Origin: Hydractinia symbiolongicarpus | Lineage: Eukaryota > Cnidaria > Hydrozoa > Anthoathecata > Hydractiniidae | NCBI RefSeq assembly: GCF_029227915.1 | Contig: NC_079888.1 | Span: 3,607,001 to 3,671,000, forward strand | Length of the DNA: 64,000 nucleotides | Direction: 5' to 3' | In this document: one piece after another, positions 1 to 11,060 of the stretch | Layout: every line of letters starts with the position of its first letter | How positions within the stretch are numbered: the first letter of the stretch is position 1 | Program-made: the position numbers and the translations under genes | The notes under the pieces: model-generated | What the model was told of the DNA's origin: nothing | Databases searched by the model: none | Seen by the model: the letters and a program-made list of their open reading frames with translations, nothing else

Positions 1-560
1 CCCGCGACCCAGCGCTAGTCCAGCTGTGTGCGTATCTTGATATTCGTTAAATTGGGAAAAGAATGAAGACTGCGTTAGGAATTTCATCACAAATATTGTT
101 ATAGACTGTTATTTTAATTTAATTGGTGATCTATGCTAGATACTCCTTCAAATTTTCGTTTCCAGTTATGCTTTTAACAAGACGGATTTTGTTCAACTAA
201 ACCGAGCTCTAAGGGTTAAGGTATGAGTCGTTTCTTTCGAGGGACCGAGTTTAAGGACGCCATATTTGTTATACTCTGGCTTCTTCACCAAGCTGCGAAT
301 CAAAATTTTTTTGAAGAAAGAGGAATATTTGGTTGGGTTAGTATAATTATTTAACTGCCTAAATTTTAGTTCTATCAACTTTTAAGATATTCTCTTCATT
401 GTGTCTATGTTTTCACATATCAAGATGAAAATATCATCACGTTTTCTAGCCATGTGTATATCTGAAGCAAACCAATTTCAAATTTTAGCTAGCTAACGTA
501 GATTTCAAGGCAGCATTCTGCTAAAGCCAGCCAAGTTTGGTACATTATTATTTATTTTTA
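1..560. other. AT-rich sequence, no gene seen
   Basis: No reading frame with recognisable protein similarity, RNA fold or terminal repeat was seen. The sequence is AT-rich with short GCTAGCTA runs near 488-500 that recur across the whole window. Confidence 0.6.
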
Positions 561-1194
561 TGTTGGGGTTGTGACTCTCTTCTAGCTAGCTTTTTAGCCA
601 CTTCTGGCTTAAGAGTAAAAGTAGTTAAATGCAGTTTGGCTAGCTACAACAAAATTCTTAATCAATATTTTTTATGTTAAATGCAGTTAGTAGGTAGCAA
701 CAGCTTTTATTTGTGTCATGAAAACTTACTCCGCAAAATAGAATTGCTGAGTGATTTTTTTTGCTGGACAGGGTAACGACAGGCTGTCTTCCCCGTATTC
801 TTATTTAAACTGATTTTTTTTTTTGAAAAGGGTATTACGCCTAAGCGCATTGACGACACAGTTTACCTGTACTAAGCACTATGTCAAATGTTAATGATGG
901 CTGTTTCCCGAGTTTCTGTTTATCCGAAGTTACGAAAGTTCAAAAAAGGGTATTATGCCTATCTGGATATGTGTCATTGTTTGCATGTATTAATCCCTCA
1001 GCCCGGAGTAATATTGAACTTTTAGCGGGAACGATCTCTGAAAAAGAAAAAAAGGTTGGCTAACTGTTTTTGCTATAACAGGTTAGCAACGAGTTGTAAA
1101 CTGAGTTTTTATTGCAGCAAAAATTGTGAAAAGTTATTTTTTGAAAATATATCACACTGGAAAAAACATGTTGTGCGCCTATTTTTTTTAAAGA
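560..1194 (+). repeat. Dispersed noncoding repeat family B, copy 1 left part
   Basis: This stretch is related to 16880-17640 and 50740-51420. Shared landmarks in order are 'gggtaacgacaggctgt', a poly-T followed by 'gaaaagggtattacgcc', 'tacctgtactaagc' and 'gagtttttattgcagc'. The unit is internally repetitive, about 140 bases long, and has no sustained coding frame. The copy is interrupted at about 1190 by a 1.4-kb insertion and resumes at about 2612 with 'tatactaaagcgcttcacc', matching the uninterrupted copy at 17515. The family is not identified. Confidence 0.7.
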
Positions 1195-2611
1195 AAAGAA
1201 AATCATTTACAAATAGGTGGCTAGCCACCGCAATGATGAACTCAACCTGTTAGGTCTTTGGAAATAGCTGGCGGTTGTACTCCTCTAGAGAAAATGCCTC
1301 GAAAAGCACAATTCTCCCTTTTTACCAGAAATTAATTAAAAAAAATTAAAAATAAAAAGGACACAACACATTTGAAGAGATGAACAAAACTTTAACCAAG
1401 GGCAGGTAGGTTTCGACCCATATTTCTGAACCTATGTACCCTGGATGTCTAGCTGGGTCACCTCGAAGAGGTCCGCGGACGGTCATCAGCAGAAACCAGA
1501 CATTCCTACCTTCCTAAAGTAAACTTTGACCGCTTTCTGTTCAACTGTGCTCTTCTTTGTTTTTAACTCAGGTAATAAGTGGAGTCGTTACTCTCCAAAG
1601 ACAAGATCATGTGTGATCACCCCCCCCCCCCCTCCCCCTGCTAATATATTTTTTAACTGGGGCAATAAGTGGAGTCGTCGTTTGATCAAACCCCCTTGCT
1701 AACTTAATTTTTATTTGATTTTGTTTTTATTTTTGACTGGGGTAATAAGTGGAGCCGTCCCTCTCCAAAGACAAGACTGAGTGTAGCCAAGCCTTCTAGC
1801 TGACTCATTCTGGTTAAAATATTCTTACCTCAGCTCTTTTAAAAAGAAAACATATGACTCGTGACGGTTAATAAGGAGGTCATCACAGAAAATTACTGAT
1901 CTATCGTTGCAATGTATCCACCTGTGAACCATTTGGTCGACTGCTATGGTTGTGTAGTGACCATTATTTAAGTTGCCGCAATGGTTGATAATAGCCCTTA
2001 ATTGAAAATATTTACGAAATTTCACTTCTCCATCTACGGTAAAAGGTATGGAAAGAGTACCAGGGTAAGCAGTAATACGAGAGGCAATTTTTGACAAAAG
2101 GCCGTTGGCACTGGCAAAACGTATTAGCTGTAAAATGAGATGGGAACCGCACGACTACCTCTTTTTCAACTAGAGCAGTTTGATGAGCGTTGCAAACATG
2201 GCAGAAGTAGGCATTGGTGTCTGACAACTTCTCGCTTTCGAAGAATTTATCTAAGGAAGATTGTAACGTAGGGTGCAAAGAAAGTTGGGTGCAAAGAAAG
2301 TTGGATGCATGGTGCTATAACTTCTGAGGAGTTGGTAATATGACATGAATTGCAAGTCGTTGATGTCTTGATGCCAATACTAAAAAGACTTCCAAGAAAT
2401 GGAAAGTCTAATTACAGACCAGGTAGGAGATATTCAAGAACCTCGGGGAGGTTGTTTTGGTGACAGAAATGGCTTCTTTAATTTTTGGAAGGTTATAAAA
2501 ACATTGTAAGATTGAGTTTGCATAACATGTGTTTCCCAAGTTTTTTAGACCGCTATTCCTAAAATCAGGGTTAGATGGTAATGCGACTTTTGTTTTGAAA
2601 GACCTTGACAT
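1195..2611. mobile_element. Insertion of repeat family U, carrying a USP fragment
   Basis: The insertion splits family B copy 1. It opens with a palindrome-bearing segment ('ggtggctagccacc' at about 1218) also found at 7414. It continues through 'ggtttcgaccca' at about 1410 and at least three spaced copies of 'ggtaataagtggagtcgt' or close variants (about 1572, 1668, 1740), and ends with a minus-strand ubiquitin-protease fragment abutting the right junction. Related noncoding pieces lie at 7400-7620, 11130-11460, 17690-18140 and 57750-57960. No terminal inverted repeats or transposase were found, so the mode of mobility is unknown. Confidence 0.55.
1825..2611 (-). pseudogene. Ubiquitin-specific protease (peptidase C19) fragment, broken
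   Basis: Read on the minus strand, the region opens with a USP cysteine box (GLKNLGNTCYANSILQCF, catalytic Cys in NTCYA). A zinc-finger-like segment with two CxxC pairs follows, and it ends with the histidine box (NHCGNL..GHYTT, then WIHCND). USPs remove ubiquitin from substrates. The copy is disrupted: the segment between the Cys box and the finger is largely missing, a short tandem duplication near 2272-2302 shifts the frame, and another one-base shift occurs near 2144. The last coding bases read GAGCTGAG followed by GTAAGA, so the end is either a stop or a splice donor at 1828. The diverged relative at 11532-12143 lies beside the same noncoding repeat. Confidence 0.75.
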
Positions 2612-2760
2612 GCTATACTAAAGCGCTTCACCTGAATGTGTGGCACAGTTTACACTTCTTATTAATCGCTCTTCAAGGCGTTCAAGCCAGGTAACACAGT
2701 TACTTGTGGCTTAACCCAGCGTTTCAACTCCGGGTTCCCTGGCTAGTCTAAATTGATACC
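2612..2760 (+). repeat. Repeat family B, copy 1 right part
   Basis: This continues family B after the family U insertion. Landmarks 'actaaagcgcttcacctgaa', 'gtgtggcacagtttaca' and 'gttacttgtggcttaaccc' match 17515-17640 and 51290-51400. Confidence 0.7.
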
Positions 2761-5160
2761 ACGGAATCTCATTTTGGATTTAGTCTCTACTGTTAATTCT
2801 AAACAAATGAACGTAGTCTTTTAGCCTTTTTGTATCTTTCGCCTACTTCTATTTCTGTTTTTGTTTTTAAACTTGTAGGATCCAACTTTCTGGTCAAATC
2901 TTAGATATCTTAAACTTGATAAAGATTTTAGTTATGTCACAGGTATAATAAAACATTTCAAAACATCGCTACACCACAAGCAATAATATTTAATAAATTG
3001 ATATGCTAAAACGTTTTTCTTATGAACGTTAAGTGTAGTGCAGTAGTGCCGCTATAAGGTTTATTCAAATCTTATCCATGTTCTTTACTGAGCTTCATTT
3101 CGTATCCAGGGAGTTTATTATTTAATTTTTATACTATTTATTTATTTATTTATTTTGAGCTGACCTTGAGGTTGTAGTAACCTGAAATTATTGGAGGGTA
3201 AAATCATAGATTTAGTACTGTAAAAAAAATTATATTTAACCTAAGTATTGTTTTGTTTTACTCTTAAATTAGAGAATTGCCTAATTAGCAGCACCTGCTT
3301 AGTTAGCAGTTTCCTTACTGCATATCAAATTTGTGTGTGTGGGCAACATTACAATAAAGTCCCAGATCCACCTTCGACATTTCTGTCGATGTCGTTGCAT
3401 GGCAAACATTATGAAATTATTTCCGCAGACTCCAATATTTTTTTCTCTGAGTTTATTAGCTAGCTGGCTGCTTTAGAGCTTCTACTCAAGTTTGTGTTTT
3501 TACATTCCTGTACCCAGAATGTTTACAACACCTTGTTGTAATCATAAAGGTAGAAATAGAGACGCAGATTGAACTCATCTTAGTGTGCATTAAAATTCTA
3601 TTCAAATTTCCATTGTTTTGGCATCCATGTGATATCAATGCGGGATGTGTTTTTCACTGGATTTTAACATAAAAACATTACGGAATCCTTCAGCGGGTCG
3701 TTTGTTTATATAAAAGAAGAAAAATGTTGGGACGTCTATTGATTATCTCTTGATACATTTGGAAATACGATGTGAAGTTGCAATAACAACAGAGAATCCT
3801 CCTGATTTATTTAGCTAAATTTTGAAGTATTGGAAACATACATATGTATATATAGCTATATTTTTACATTGTATATAGCTTGTCACGTGATACTTTTAAA
3901 ACCAATTACAACTCTGTATTTGTCAGGCTATCTAATATGATTTGAGGGAAAACACACTGTTTACCCGGTCACCTCTTCAAAAATAGGGGCTGAATTTTTC
4001 ACAGATTCTTTGTTTTCTAACTTTAAACCTGTCATATTGTGTAATTTTAGGCGAGTTCTTGCTAGTTTAGCTTTACTTCAATTAGATACTTGTAGTTCTT
4101 GTTTAATCAAAGCTTCTTTTGTGAGAGTTTGACCGTGAAACGTCCGTGTTTTCTCTCAACCGAAATTTGTACCACATGACAATCCAACTAGGAAAATTTT
4201 TTAGGTAAAAGCAGGATCATGTAGCGTAAATTCTTTATAGATTATTTTTTTTTATTATAACACTGAAATTGATTTTAACTATTCTCTTTTTTTGAAATGC
4301 AAGTTTCGCCAATATGACTGTAGATTTCGTTTTAAGTTTTTTAACTGGATTTTATTATTCTGGTGATCTGTTGCTTATATTTTCTTATATACCTATAAAT
4401 CCATTAAAATAATGATTGAGTAGTTCTTATACATTGATGTTGAACGAGTGTGACCTTTACCATTACAAATTAAGAAGTGAACTTTTGTCGTTTTTTAAGC
4501 TATTTGATTATTTTACAATTATATACCTTTTCACCGCACAAATTTCTAAAATTTAGGCCATAATGCCCAATGCAAGAATGCATTGAATAAACAAACGTTT
4601 TTGCTGCTCATTTATTTTTAAAATAGCATACAGTTATAATGAGAAAAAATGTTGTATTTATTATAGTGTATTAATAATTGTTTATCTTATGAAGTATATT
4701 TCATATTCCTGTACAAGTTCTTTTTCTTGCATGGACAGATTTTCATGACCATATTTTGGTTGATCTGTTAGCAATAGAAACCCAGAGTGCTAGCAATTTA
4801 CATCGTGGTGATCGACCCATTCGAGGAGGTCCACCTAGGCGAGTTGTGTGTTCAAACCGACAGGTTTTCTTGTTTCTATTAGGAATTGAAGCTGAAATTG
4901 TTCTTAATAAACTAACGACATTTTGATAACATTTTAAACGTATTTACAGCTTCACTACTTTAAAGGCGGATAAACGGCACTACTGCAAAATGTCTGTTTG
5001 ATTTTCAAGAAAAACAAAAACATCTGTTGAAAGTAAAATACTGAATGTATACACTTGCTGTATATCAACAACAAAACAGTTATTGTAACTTCTATTCAGA
5101 TGCCTTTTTTCAAAAATATAATGATTGTGCTTTACTGTTTCTACTTTATTAAAAACTTAA
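2761..5160. other. Long AT-rich stretch without recognisable genes
   Basis: No coding frame, RNA or clear repeat end was recognised. There is a TTTA microsatellite near 3130-3155. A short piece at 4805-4870 resembles the 'cgaccca...gaggtcc' part of family U. Confidence 0.5.
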
Positions 5161-5162
5161 CG

Positions 5163-5302
5163 ATTTATTTTCTCAAGATCCAGCTAAAAAGACGTTTTAT
5201 AAAATCGAGTTAGAGTATCATGGCGAGTTTATTACCAGTGAGGAGACAAAAAAAATAGACCAAATCACTGGTTTATTTTCGGTTCCATTAGAACAAAATT
5301 GA
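5163..5302 (+). other. Short coding-like frame, unknown
   Basis: A 46-codon stop-free frame (starting DLFSQDPAKKTFYKIELE, ending VPLEQN then TGA) has protein-like composition but no ATG and no family I recognise. It could be a relic exon or part of the decayed retroelement whose RNase H lies at 6429-6872. Confidence 0.25.
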
Positions 5303-5576
5303 TGAGTAATTTTAGAAATCATTTCTTTTTGGGTACAGAATAATTAACCAAGGGTGTTAATATATTGTTTGTTTCTACGGATTCGCACTGCAACCTTCAG
5401 ACGTAGTGATAGTGACAGGTGGAAATGAGGGAAGAAGTGATTCCATAGCGCAGCTCAAATGGTATTAATTTTAAACGAAAAGAAAGAGTTTGTATTTGCA
5501 CAAGGTTCAAATGTGGTTAAATAAAAAAAACATCTGCGTTAAAAGATTGGCAGGATCACCGTATTGTTCATAAGAA

Positions 5577-5739
5577 TTTTAGGCCTTCGAATCTTTTAAT
5601 TTGCGAACCAGCAAATAGTAAAGGTGCATATCTTGATGACATGTCTGATATCAAAGGCACTCACTTTGACGCTAACAAATACAAATCAAGGTCTCTTTGG
5701 CATGATTTAAGTGTATACCGTAGAGCAGATTGCCTGTAA
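5577..5739 (+). other. Short coding-like frame, unknown
   Basis: A 53-codon frame (containing LLICEPANSKGAYLDDMSD and ending RRADCL before TAA) looks protein-like but is unassigned. It may belong to the same decayed element as the RNase H fragment downstream. The rest of 5303-6428 shows nothing recognisable. Confidence 0.25.
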
Positions 5740-6428
5740 CAAGTAAGAACTGTCTTTTGCTAGAGACGTGTATACATGGGTAATTGCTGTATTTGAGTTA
5801 TTTGCTGAATAAAAGACCCATTAAAGCAGCGCATTAACTATATTAGGTGATGACCTGATTGTCGCAGCCTTAAGAAAAGAATGAGGTCGAAGATAATTTA
5901 CTAATTTCGTCGGATCAAAAGACGAAGAATTTCGTCGGTATTTTACAATTTTGACCAACGCAAATGTAACAAAATTTATAGATTATTAGTCAAAATCTGT
6001 TATAAATATGTCACTTAAAGAAGAAAGAAAGAAACAGAAATCACGTGATAGTTATTCCACATAACTTTAGTGTAATACTTATACCGTATAGTGTAATAGA
6101 ATAAACTAGACGTAAAAAGTTGCTAGATTCATTTTGGTTGAAATTTTGGGCTGGGTGCTTTGCATCACATCCTTTAACAGCAAATTAAAATCAAAATATA
6201 CAATTAAGTAAAGCCAACCTCCTCACACCATCTTCAGCTTTACATATAGAACACTTAAGTATGGCGTGATACAGACAAATAAATAAAAACCATTTTCATA
6301 TTTTCAAATCGTATTCTTTCCACTGTCTTGAATTCCAGAAAATGATACAATCTTATCTGGTCACATCAGCAGAGAGAAATTTAACTTGGATAGTTCATTT
6401 AAAACGGATCTTCATGACTTTGTGTGAG

Positions 6429-6872
6429 ATGGAAATTTGACTGGGACGAGATTATTCCTGATGAGCTGTGGTAAAAATGGATCTCGAATCTAAAAATAAC
6501 TGGAAAGTTTGGAAAATTCAAATTTAAACGTGCAATTATTCCATCAGATGCAGAATATGTGTACATCAATACAATTGATTTTGGTGACGCCTGTCAAATG
6601 ATGGCATGTTCCGTTGTATATGTTAGATTTAAATGTAGAAATGGATCATACTCGTGTCAATTTGTGTTCTCTAAATCAAATACCATTAAAGAGGATTCTG
6701 TGTTGCCTAGAGCAGAATTGACTGCAGCGTTGTTAAATGCTCATATTGGAGAAACAGTTAGAAAATCGTTTGGAAAAAAATCACAAGCCCAAACGTTTAA
6801 GCGAAAACGTTTAATACATACGGCGTACTTTGCCGGTCATAATAGAAACACGGGAACTTTAGACAATAAATA
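6429..6872 (+). pseudogene. BEL/Pao retrotransposon RNase H fragment
   Basis: The frame begins with the pre-RNase H signature WDEIIPDELW, then has an in-frame TAA and W-I-NLKI. It continues into an RNase H-like stretch with a GDACQMMACSVVYVRF core, where the usual F-D-A-S is altered to FGDA, then VFSKSNTIKEDS and LPRAELTAALLNA. This order (WD..P.EL, A-D-A-S..A-YG, SKSRV-P, PRLEL-AA-L) is typical of the Pao/BEL pol polyprotein. No integrase or LTRs were found nearby, so this is a 5'- and 3'-truncated relic. The final residues around 6780-6872 are probably not part of the domain. Confidence 0.7.
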
Positions 6873-7030
6873 AACAGCTTCAAGTCGTGTTAAGACAAAT
6901 AGTGACAAAATCGGTAAAATTATTTGCATAGTGTACATATTTTGCAACCACTAATCAACTATCCAGCACTCTCGTTTGGTTTGAAATTTTAAATATCATC
7001 TGCATGCATGGTAAGGTAAATTTTTAACTT

Positions 7031-7318
7031 GTATAGTTTTATTTATTTTTAGCTGTTATTGGTGCAATGTTGTTAGATCCATTGACTTGTGGTTGTGCCA
7101 AAACATATTTTTATGAAGTGTTAGTTAAAGACAGTTACAGATTCGGAAAAAATGTTAGCCAGACAGATACTGCAGTGTGTTACCATGAACACTTTGACAA
7201 TTTCAAAGTGTTATTTAAAGATGGAAATGGTTATGCTGATTTTACATATGAACAGTATAAAAAAATAGCATTAAAACTCAAGCAGATCATAAAAATTGGA
7301 AAATCTTCAGTGCATTAA
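7031..7318 (+). other. Coding-like fragment with upstream splice acceptor, unknown family
   Basis: An open frame of about 86 codons follows a good acceptor (tttatttttag at about 7043-7053). It contains GAMLLDPLTCGCAKTYFYEV and a cysteine/histidine-containing CYHEHFDNF segment and ends KSSVH-stop. I do not recognise the family. It could be an exon of a transposon gene, since family U repeats start about 80 bases downstream. Confidence 0.3.
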
Positions 7319-7399
7319 AAAATACCATCTTTACAGAATTTTCTGTGGAAAAATTAAAGCTAAGAGCATGCGGGTTTAAGCCTAATAAACAAAAGAAAA

Positions 7400-7620
7400 T
7401 AATTTACAAAGAGGTGGCTAGCCACCGCAATGATGAACTCAACCTGTTAGGTCTTTGGAAAAAAGCTAGAGGTTGTACTCCTCTGGAGAAAATGCATCTA
7501 AAAGCACAATTCTCCCTTTTTTCAATGAATTAATTAAAAAAAAAAAATAACAAGGACACAACACATTTAAAAAGATGAACAGAACTTTGACCAAGGGCAG
7601 GAAGGTTTCGACCCACTGCC
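7400..7620 (+). repeat. Repeat family U, second copy (truncated)
   Basis: Very similar to 1212-1415: the same ggtggctagccacc palindrome, 'gcaatgatgaactcaacctg', 'gcacaattctccc', 'aaggacacaacacattt' and 'ggtttcgaccca'. Similarity stops just after the last landmark. No USP reading frame follows here. Confidence 0.75.
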
Positions 7621-7782
7621 GATTACACAAGGACGCTTTTCACGAAAATATGGATTATGAAACACTGGCGTTCGAATTCAAAAGATTGGACACGTCGCTT
7701 GTCGGCAATGAATTGACGGGTTTGTAGCTCTATTGAAAAAATTGCAACACCAACATCATTTGGGAAATTGGCATGATACATC

Positions 7783-7875
7783 ATGGATTTCAAATCACTC
7801 TTATCTTCTGGTTACAATGTTCTGTTTGTACAACAAAGATTTTTTTACACTGATGAAGAGTATTTTCAAAAGACA
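7783..7875 (+). other. Possible short exon
   Basis: ATG followed by 31 codons (MDFKSLLSSGYNVLF..) runs into a consensus donor, acag|gtaagt, at about 7876. The predicted product has no recognisable domain and no partner exon was found, so this may be chance. Confidence 0.2.
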
Positions 7876-7979
7876 GGTAAGTTTTTAGGCGTTTTAACTA
7901 CTAGTAAGAGTCACAAAAGTTCTGTTACTGTATGTTCCTCGCTTTGCTACTTAGGGGGAAGAAAAAGTGAATAAAACTC

Positions 7980-9233
7980 CGGACTTGATGATTGAATGAC
8001 TATTTTCGGAAGGCTTAATGGGACTCAGCAAGATTGCCAGCAATTGCGAAAAATAATATTTTCCGACCTCATCCCAGTGCATTTTGCCGTCTTTAATTAA
8101 CTTGATAGCGTCATTATAGGTCGTAATATTATTACTAAGTAATTATTCAGTCGTTTTAGGTAGCTAGCTAGCTAGTAAGCTAGCTATTTTAATTGTTGTT
8201 TCTAAATATCATACCAGAATTTTTACTATTTCGGAAGACCTTATGTTACTGCAAAAACATTAGTTTCAGTAAATACTAGATTAAAGCAAGATGTATATAC
8301 CTTTTTTCTTGAATCTTTGTCACAGCCTGAATATCTTTCTTCTTGATGCATTTTAAAAAACATGGCAAAGGCCAAGCTCGTAAATTTTCTGACTTAGATA
8401 CCACAGCTGCACGCACGAAAAGAGAAAAATTACTTGTTTTTTAAGGTAATTTCCACGCATATGAACAGCATCGCCAATAATTACGTTATTTAATTTGCTT
8501 TTGTATTGTTGTTTAATAAAAAACCTGTGGCACACAAAAAAAACTGGAAGTCTTCCTTAATTGCGTCGAGCAGAAGTCAGGTTATCAAAAAGTATAGTTA
8601 TCGTCACACGGTACAAACCGCTCTTTCCCAGGGTTTTTTTTATTTGCTCATTAAGAAACGCAACTTCCGAATTAGGTTAACAAGGACAACTAACCTTGCA
8701 AATAACTTTTTAGAGAAACTTACCGGGAAGCATTGTCATTTTCAGAGGGATAGAGCTTACAACCAATAAGCGCGTCGTTCAAAACAATTGACAATGCAGT
8801 TTTTCATGTACCAAGGACTATAGAAAGCGGTAAGTAATGGCTGAAACTTCTTTGTTTATAAGAAACAGCAAGCTGAGATTATTCATCAAAATAAATTCGC
8901 AGAAAATGTATTTTGTCTAAAAAAAGGCTTGAAATAGCGATTGGGAGACAGTGCCAAAAATGATGATATTTCCTAAATTACGTTAAAAACATTCCTAATT
9001 TACATTAGAAATATTCCTAAATTCCATTTACCCATAGAGGTAACATTATCACCAAAAAAGTTTAGAACTGACGTTCCCATGGCCACAAAAAAAGGTTTGT
9101 TGAGTTGCCAGACGAAGAACAGCAGGACGTGACGAAAGTTGTGTACGCGTTAGACAAACACAACATTTCGCGCAAAGGTTAATACGAGCTATCGCAAATA
9201 AACCACTCTTGTTGACGCACACACTACGTTCAA
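7980..9233. other. No recognisable gene
   Basis: AT-rich sequence with a GCTAGCTAGCTAG run at about 8160-8183 and three short imperfect repeats of 'cctaaattac/cctaatttac' near 8970-9020. Nothing else was supported. Confidence 0.45.
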
Positions 9234-9480
9234 GATTATGAGATAACAAAACAGCAAGCTGTAGTGATTTAATTATTCTAATGACTCTTATTTTAAGTGG
9301 AAGAGGTTTAAACCCTCTAAAGATCTCTATGAAAAGCAAGATCTCCCTTTTACAGGATGGTCTGTAAAACCACGTTAATTTGAAAAGCAACCCTCTGGAC
9401 AATACAAATAATGTGCACACAACAATATTAAAGAAAAACACGGTAAAACGACTGACATAACAACAAAGAAACGTATATGG
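9234..9480 (+). repeat. Repeat family R, copy 1
   Basis: Landmarks 'acaaaacagcaagctgtag', 'taatgactcttattttaag', 'gcaagatctcccttttaca', 'gcaaccctctggacaa' and 'aatgtgcacac' recur in the same order at 57562-57740 and 60125-60310; the first landmark also ends the OB-fold remnant at 18594. The start encodes ITKQQAVVI-stop, so the repeat appears to be the 3' end and 3' untranslated region of that RPA-like gene. Confidence 0.8.
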
Positions 9481-9639
9481 ACATAAAACCTATATATATA
9501 CAAATAGTGCAACGACTTCAACGATGGCAGACGCTTAACTGTCGTTCGTAAAACTTGATCGTGAAAATTAACGAAATTGTTTGTGAAACTATCTTTTTAA
9601 CGCAATGAATTGCTTAAAAAAATTAAGGATAGCTAGCTG

Positions 9640-11060
9640 ACAATAAATACACTATTAAGTACAGAAGCTGAAGGAGAAGTTCCGTGTATAAAATGCGGGA
9701 AACGGTTTCGTACGCCATGAGGCGCACTTCAACACCAAAGGCAGTGTAAAATTGTAGCGGACAGAGTTGAAGTAGAAGAACCTGCGACATCGCAAACAGC
9801 CAACAATCAATAAAATGCAATCGAGCCCGAAATATACGTGGAGCCAGAGAGCTACTATTGGGGTGAAAGATAGCGACTTCACAAAAATGGTTGAAGATAG
9901 CTACGACAAGATCGTATACTGGCGCCGAAACCTGCTCAAACTACCCAGTGAAGGAGCAGGAAAGATTTCCTTAGAGAAGTAACTCGACTAACGAATGCAT
10001 GGAAGGAAAAGAGTCCACTTCGAGTTGATTTGTTGTCGAGTTGCATTGAAAGCTATCCATATCATACCTGGCCTGCTTCTGCAAAAACCAAGCAGGACCT
10101 TAAAAGCGAAGGACCATACAGAATCATTGGAATGGCGATTAAAGTTATGGCACCAGGGGAACATTGCAGACCTTATAGACGAAGCAGCTACGATTCAATC
10201 AAGGCTGCCGAAACCCACAGACAAGAGAGACATCGAAACGCTCTCGAAAATGTTTAAAGAAAAGATGCAGAGAGGTGACGTGAATGGCGCTATCAAGATC
10301 GTGGCGAACAACAAGCGTGGTGGGATACTGCCTTTAAACGACGAAACCATCAGTCTACTACGACAAAAACACCCCAAAGCAAGAGACGCAAACGAGAACA
10401 ACAAGTTGGAAGGTCCTTGCGAAACCAAAGGAGGCTCTGGACCATCGGGTTTAGATTCAGATGGATGGAGAAGAATCCTGACATAAAGAATGTACGTTGA
10501 TTGCGGAAAAATCGCCATAGCGAATGCAACCAAGAGTCCTTGTACGGAAAGTCTCAGTGACGAATCCTTTGAAGCTTTCATTGCGTGCAGACTGGTCCCG
10601 TTCGACAAGCAACCCGGTGTTCGACCAATCAGAGTCGGTGAAGTACTGCGGAGAATATGTGGTAAAACGGTGATGGCGGTGATCAAGAAAGACATCATTA
10701 CTTCGAGCTGTAGGGTGCAAATGTGTTCTGGCCAAAAGGCAGGAGAGGCTGCAGTCCGCGCTATGAGGAGAGTGTTCGAAAGTGAAGAAGCAGAGGCGGT
10801 TCTTCTGGTAGATGCATCAAATGCGTTCAACAACATCAATCGACAAGCCCTCCTGCACAACGCCAACGTGGTATGCACAGTCTTCGCAAACTATGTTTCG
10901 AATTGCTACCGCACAACAGCAAGGTTATTTGTTATTAGGGGCGTAGAGCTAAGTTCAAAAGAGGGAACAATCCAAAGTGATCCGATCGGCATGGCAGTCT
11001 ACGCTACGGCTATAACACCTCTCCTGGACGAACTGATGTTGATCATAAACGGACTGGTTA
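9640..11060 (+). pseudogene. Zinc-finger/reverse-transcriptase retroelement, 5' and finger/palm part
   Basis: A C2H2-like finger (VPCIKCGKRF..HQRQC) lies at about 9681-9750. Several interrupted frames follow, with a linker (EDSYDKIVYWRRNLLKLPS) and then a reverse-transcriptase region: GVRPIRVGEVLRRICGKTV, motif A as LLVDASNAFNNINR and motif B as KEGTIQSDPIGMAVYA (QGDP changed to QSDP). This class of polymerase is frequent in cnidarian-type repeats, but I cannot assign a named clade. Reading is interrupted after LLDELMLIING at about 11058, before the expected catalytic YxDD, and resumes near 12148. Frame shifts and an in-frame stop (TGA in the finger) show it is dead. Confidence 0.7.

Noticed and set aside
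9049-9441. 130-codon minus-strand hydrophobic/cysteine frame
   Set aside because: Runs through noncoding family R repeat and has no domain; frame is not kept in the other copies.
10195-10878. 227-codon minus-strand frame
   Set aside because: It is the antisense of the reverse transcriptase, whose plus-strand frame has recognisable motifs A and B.
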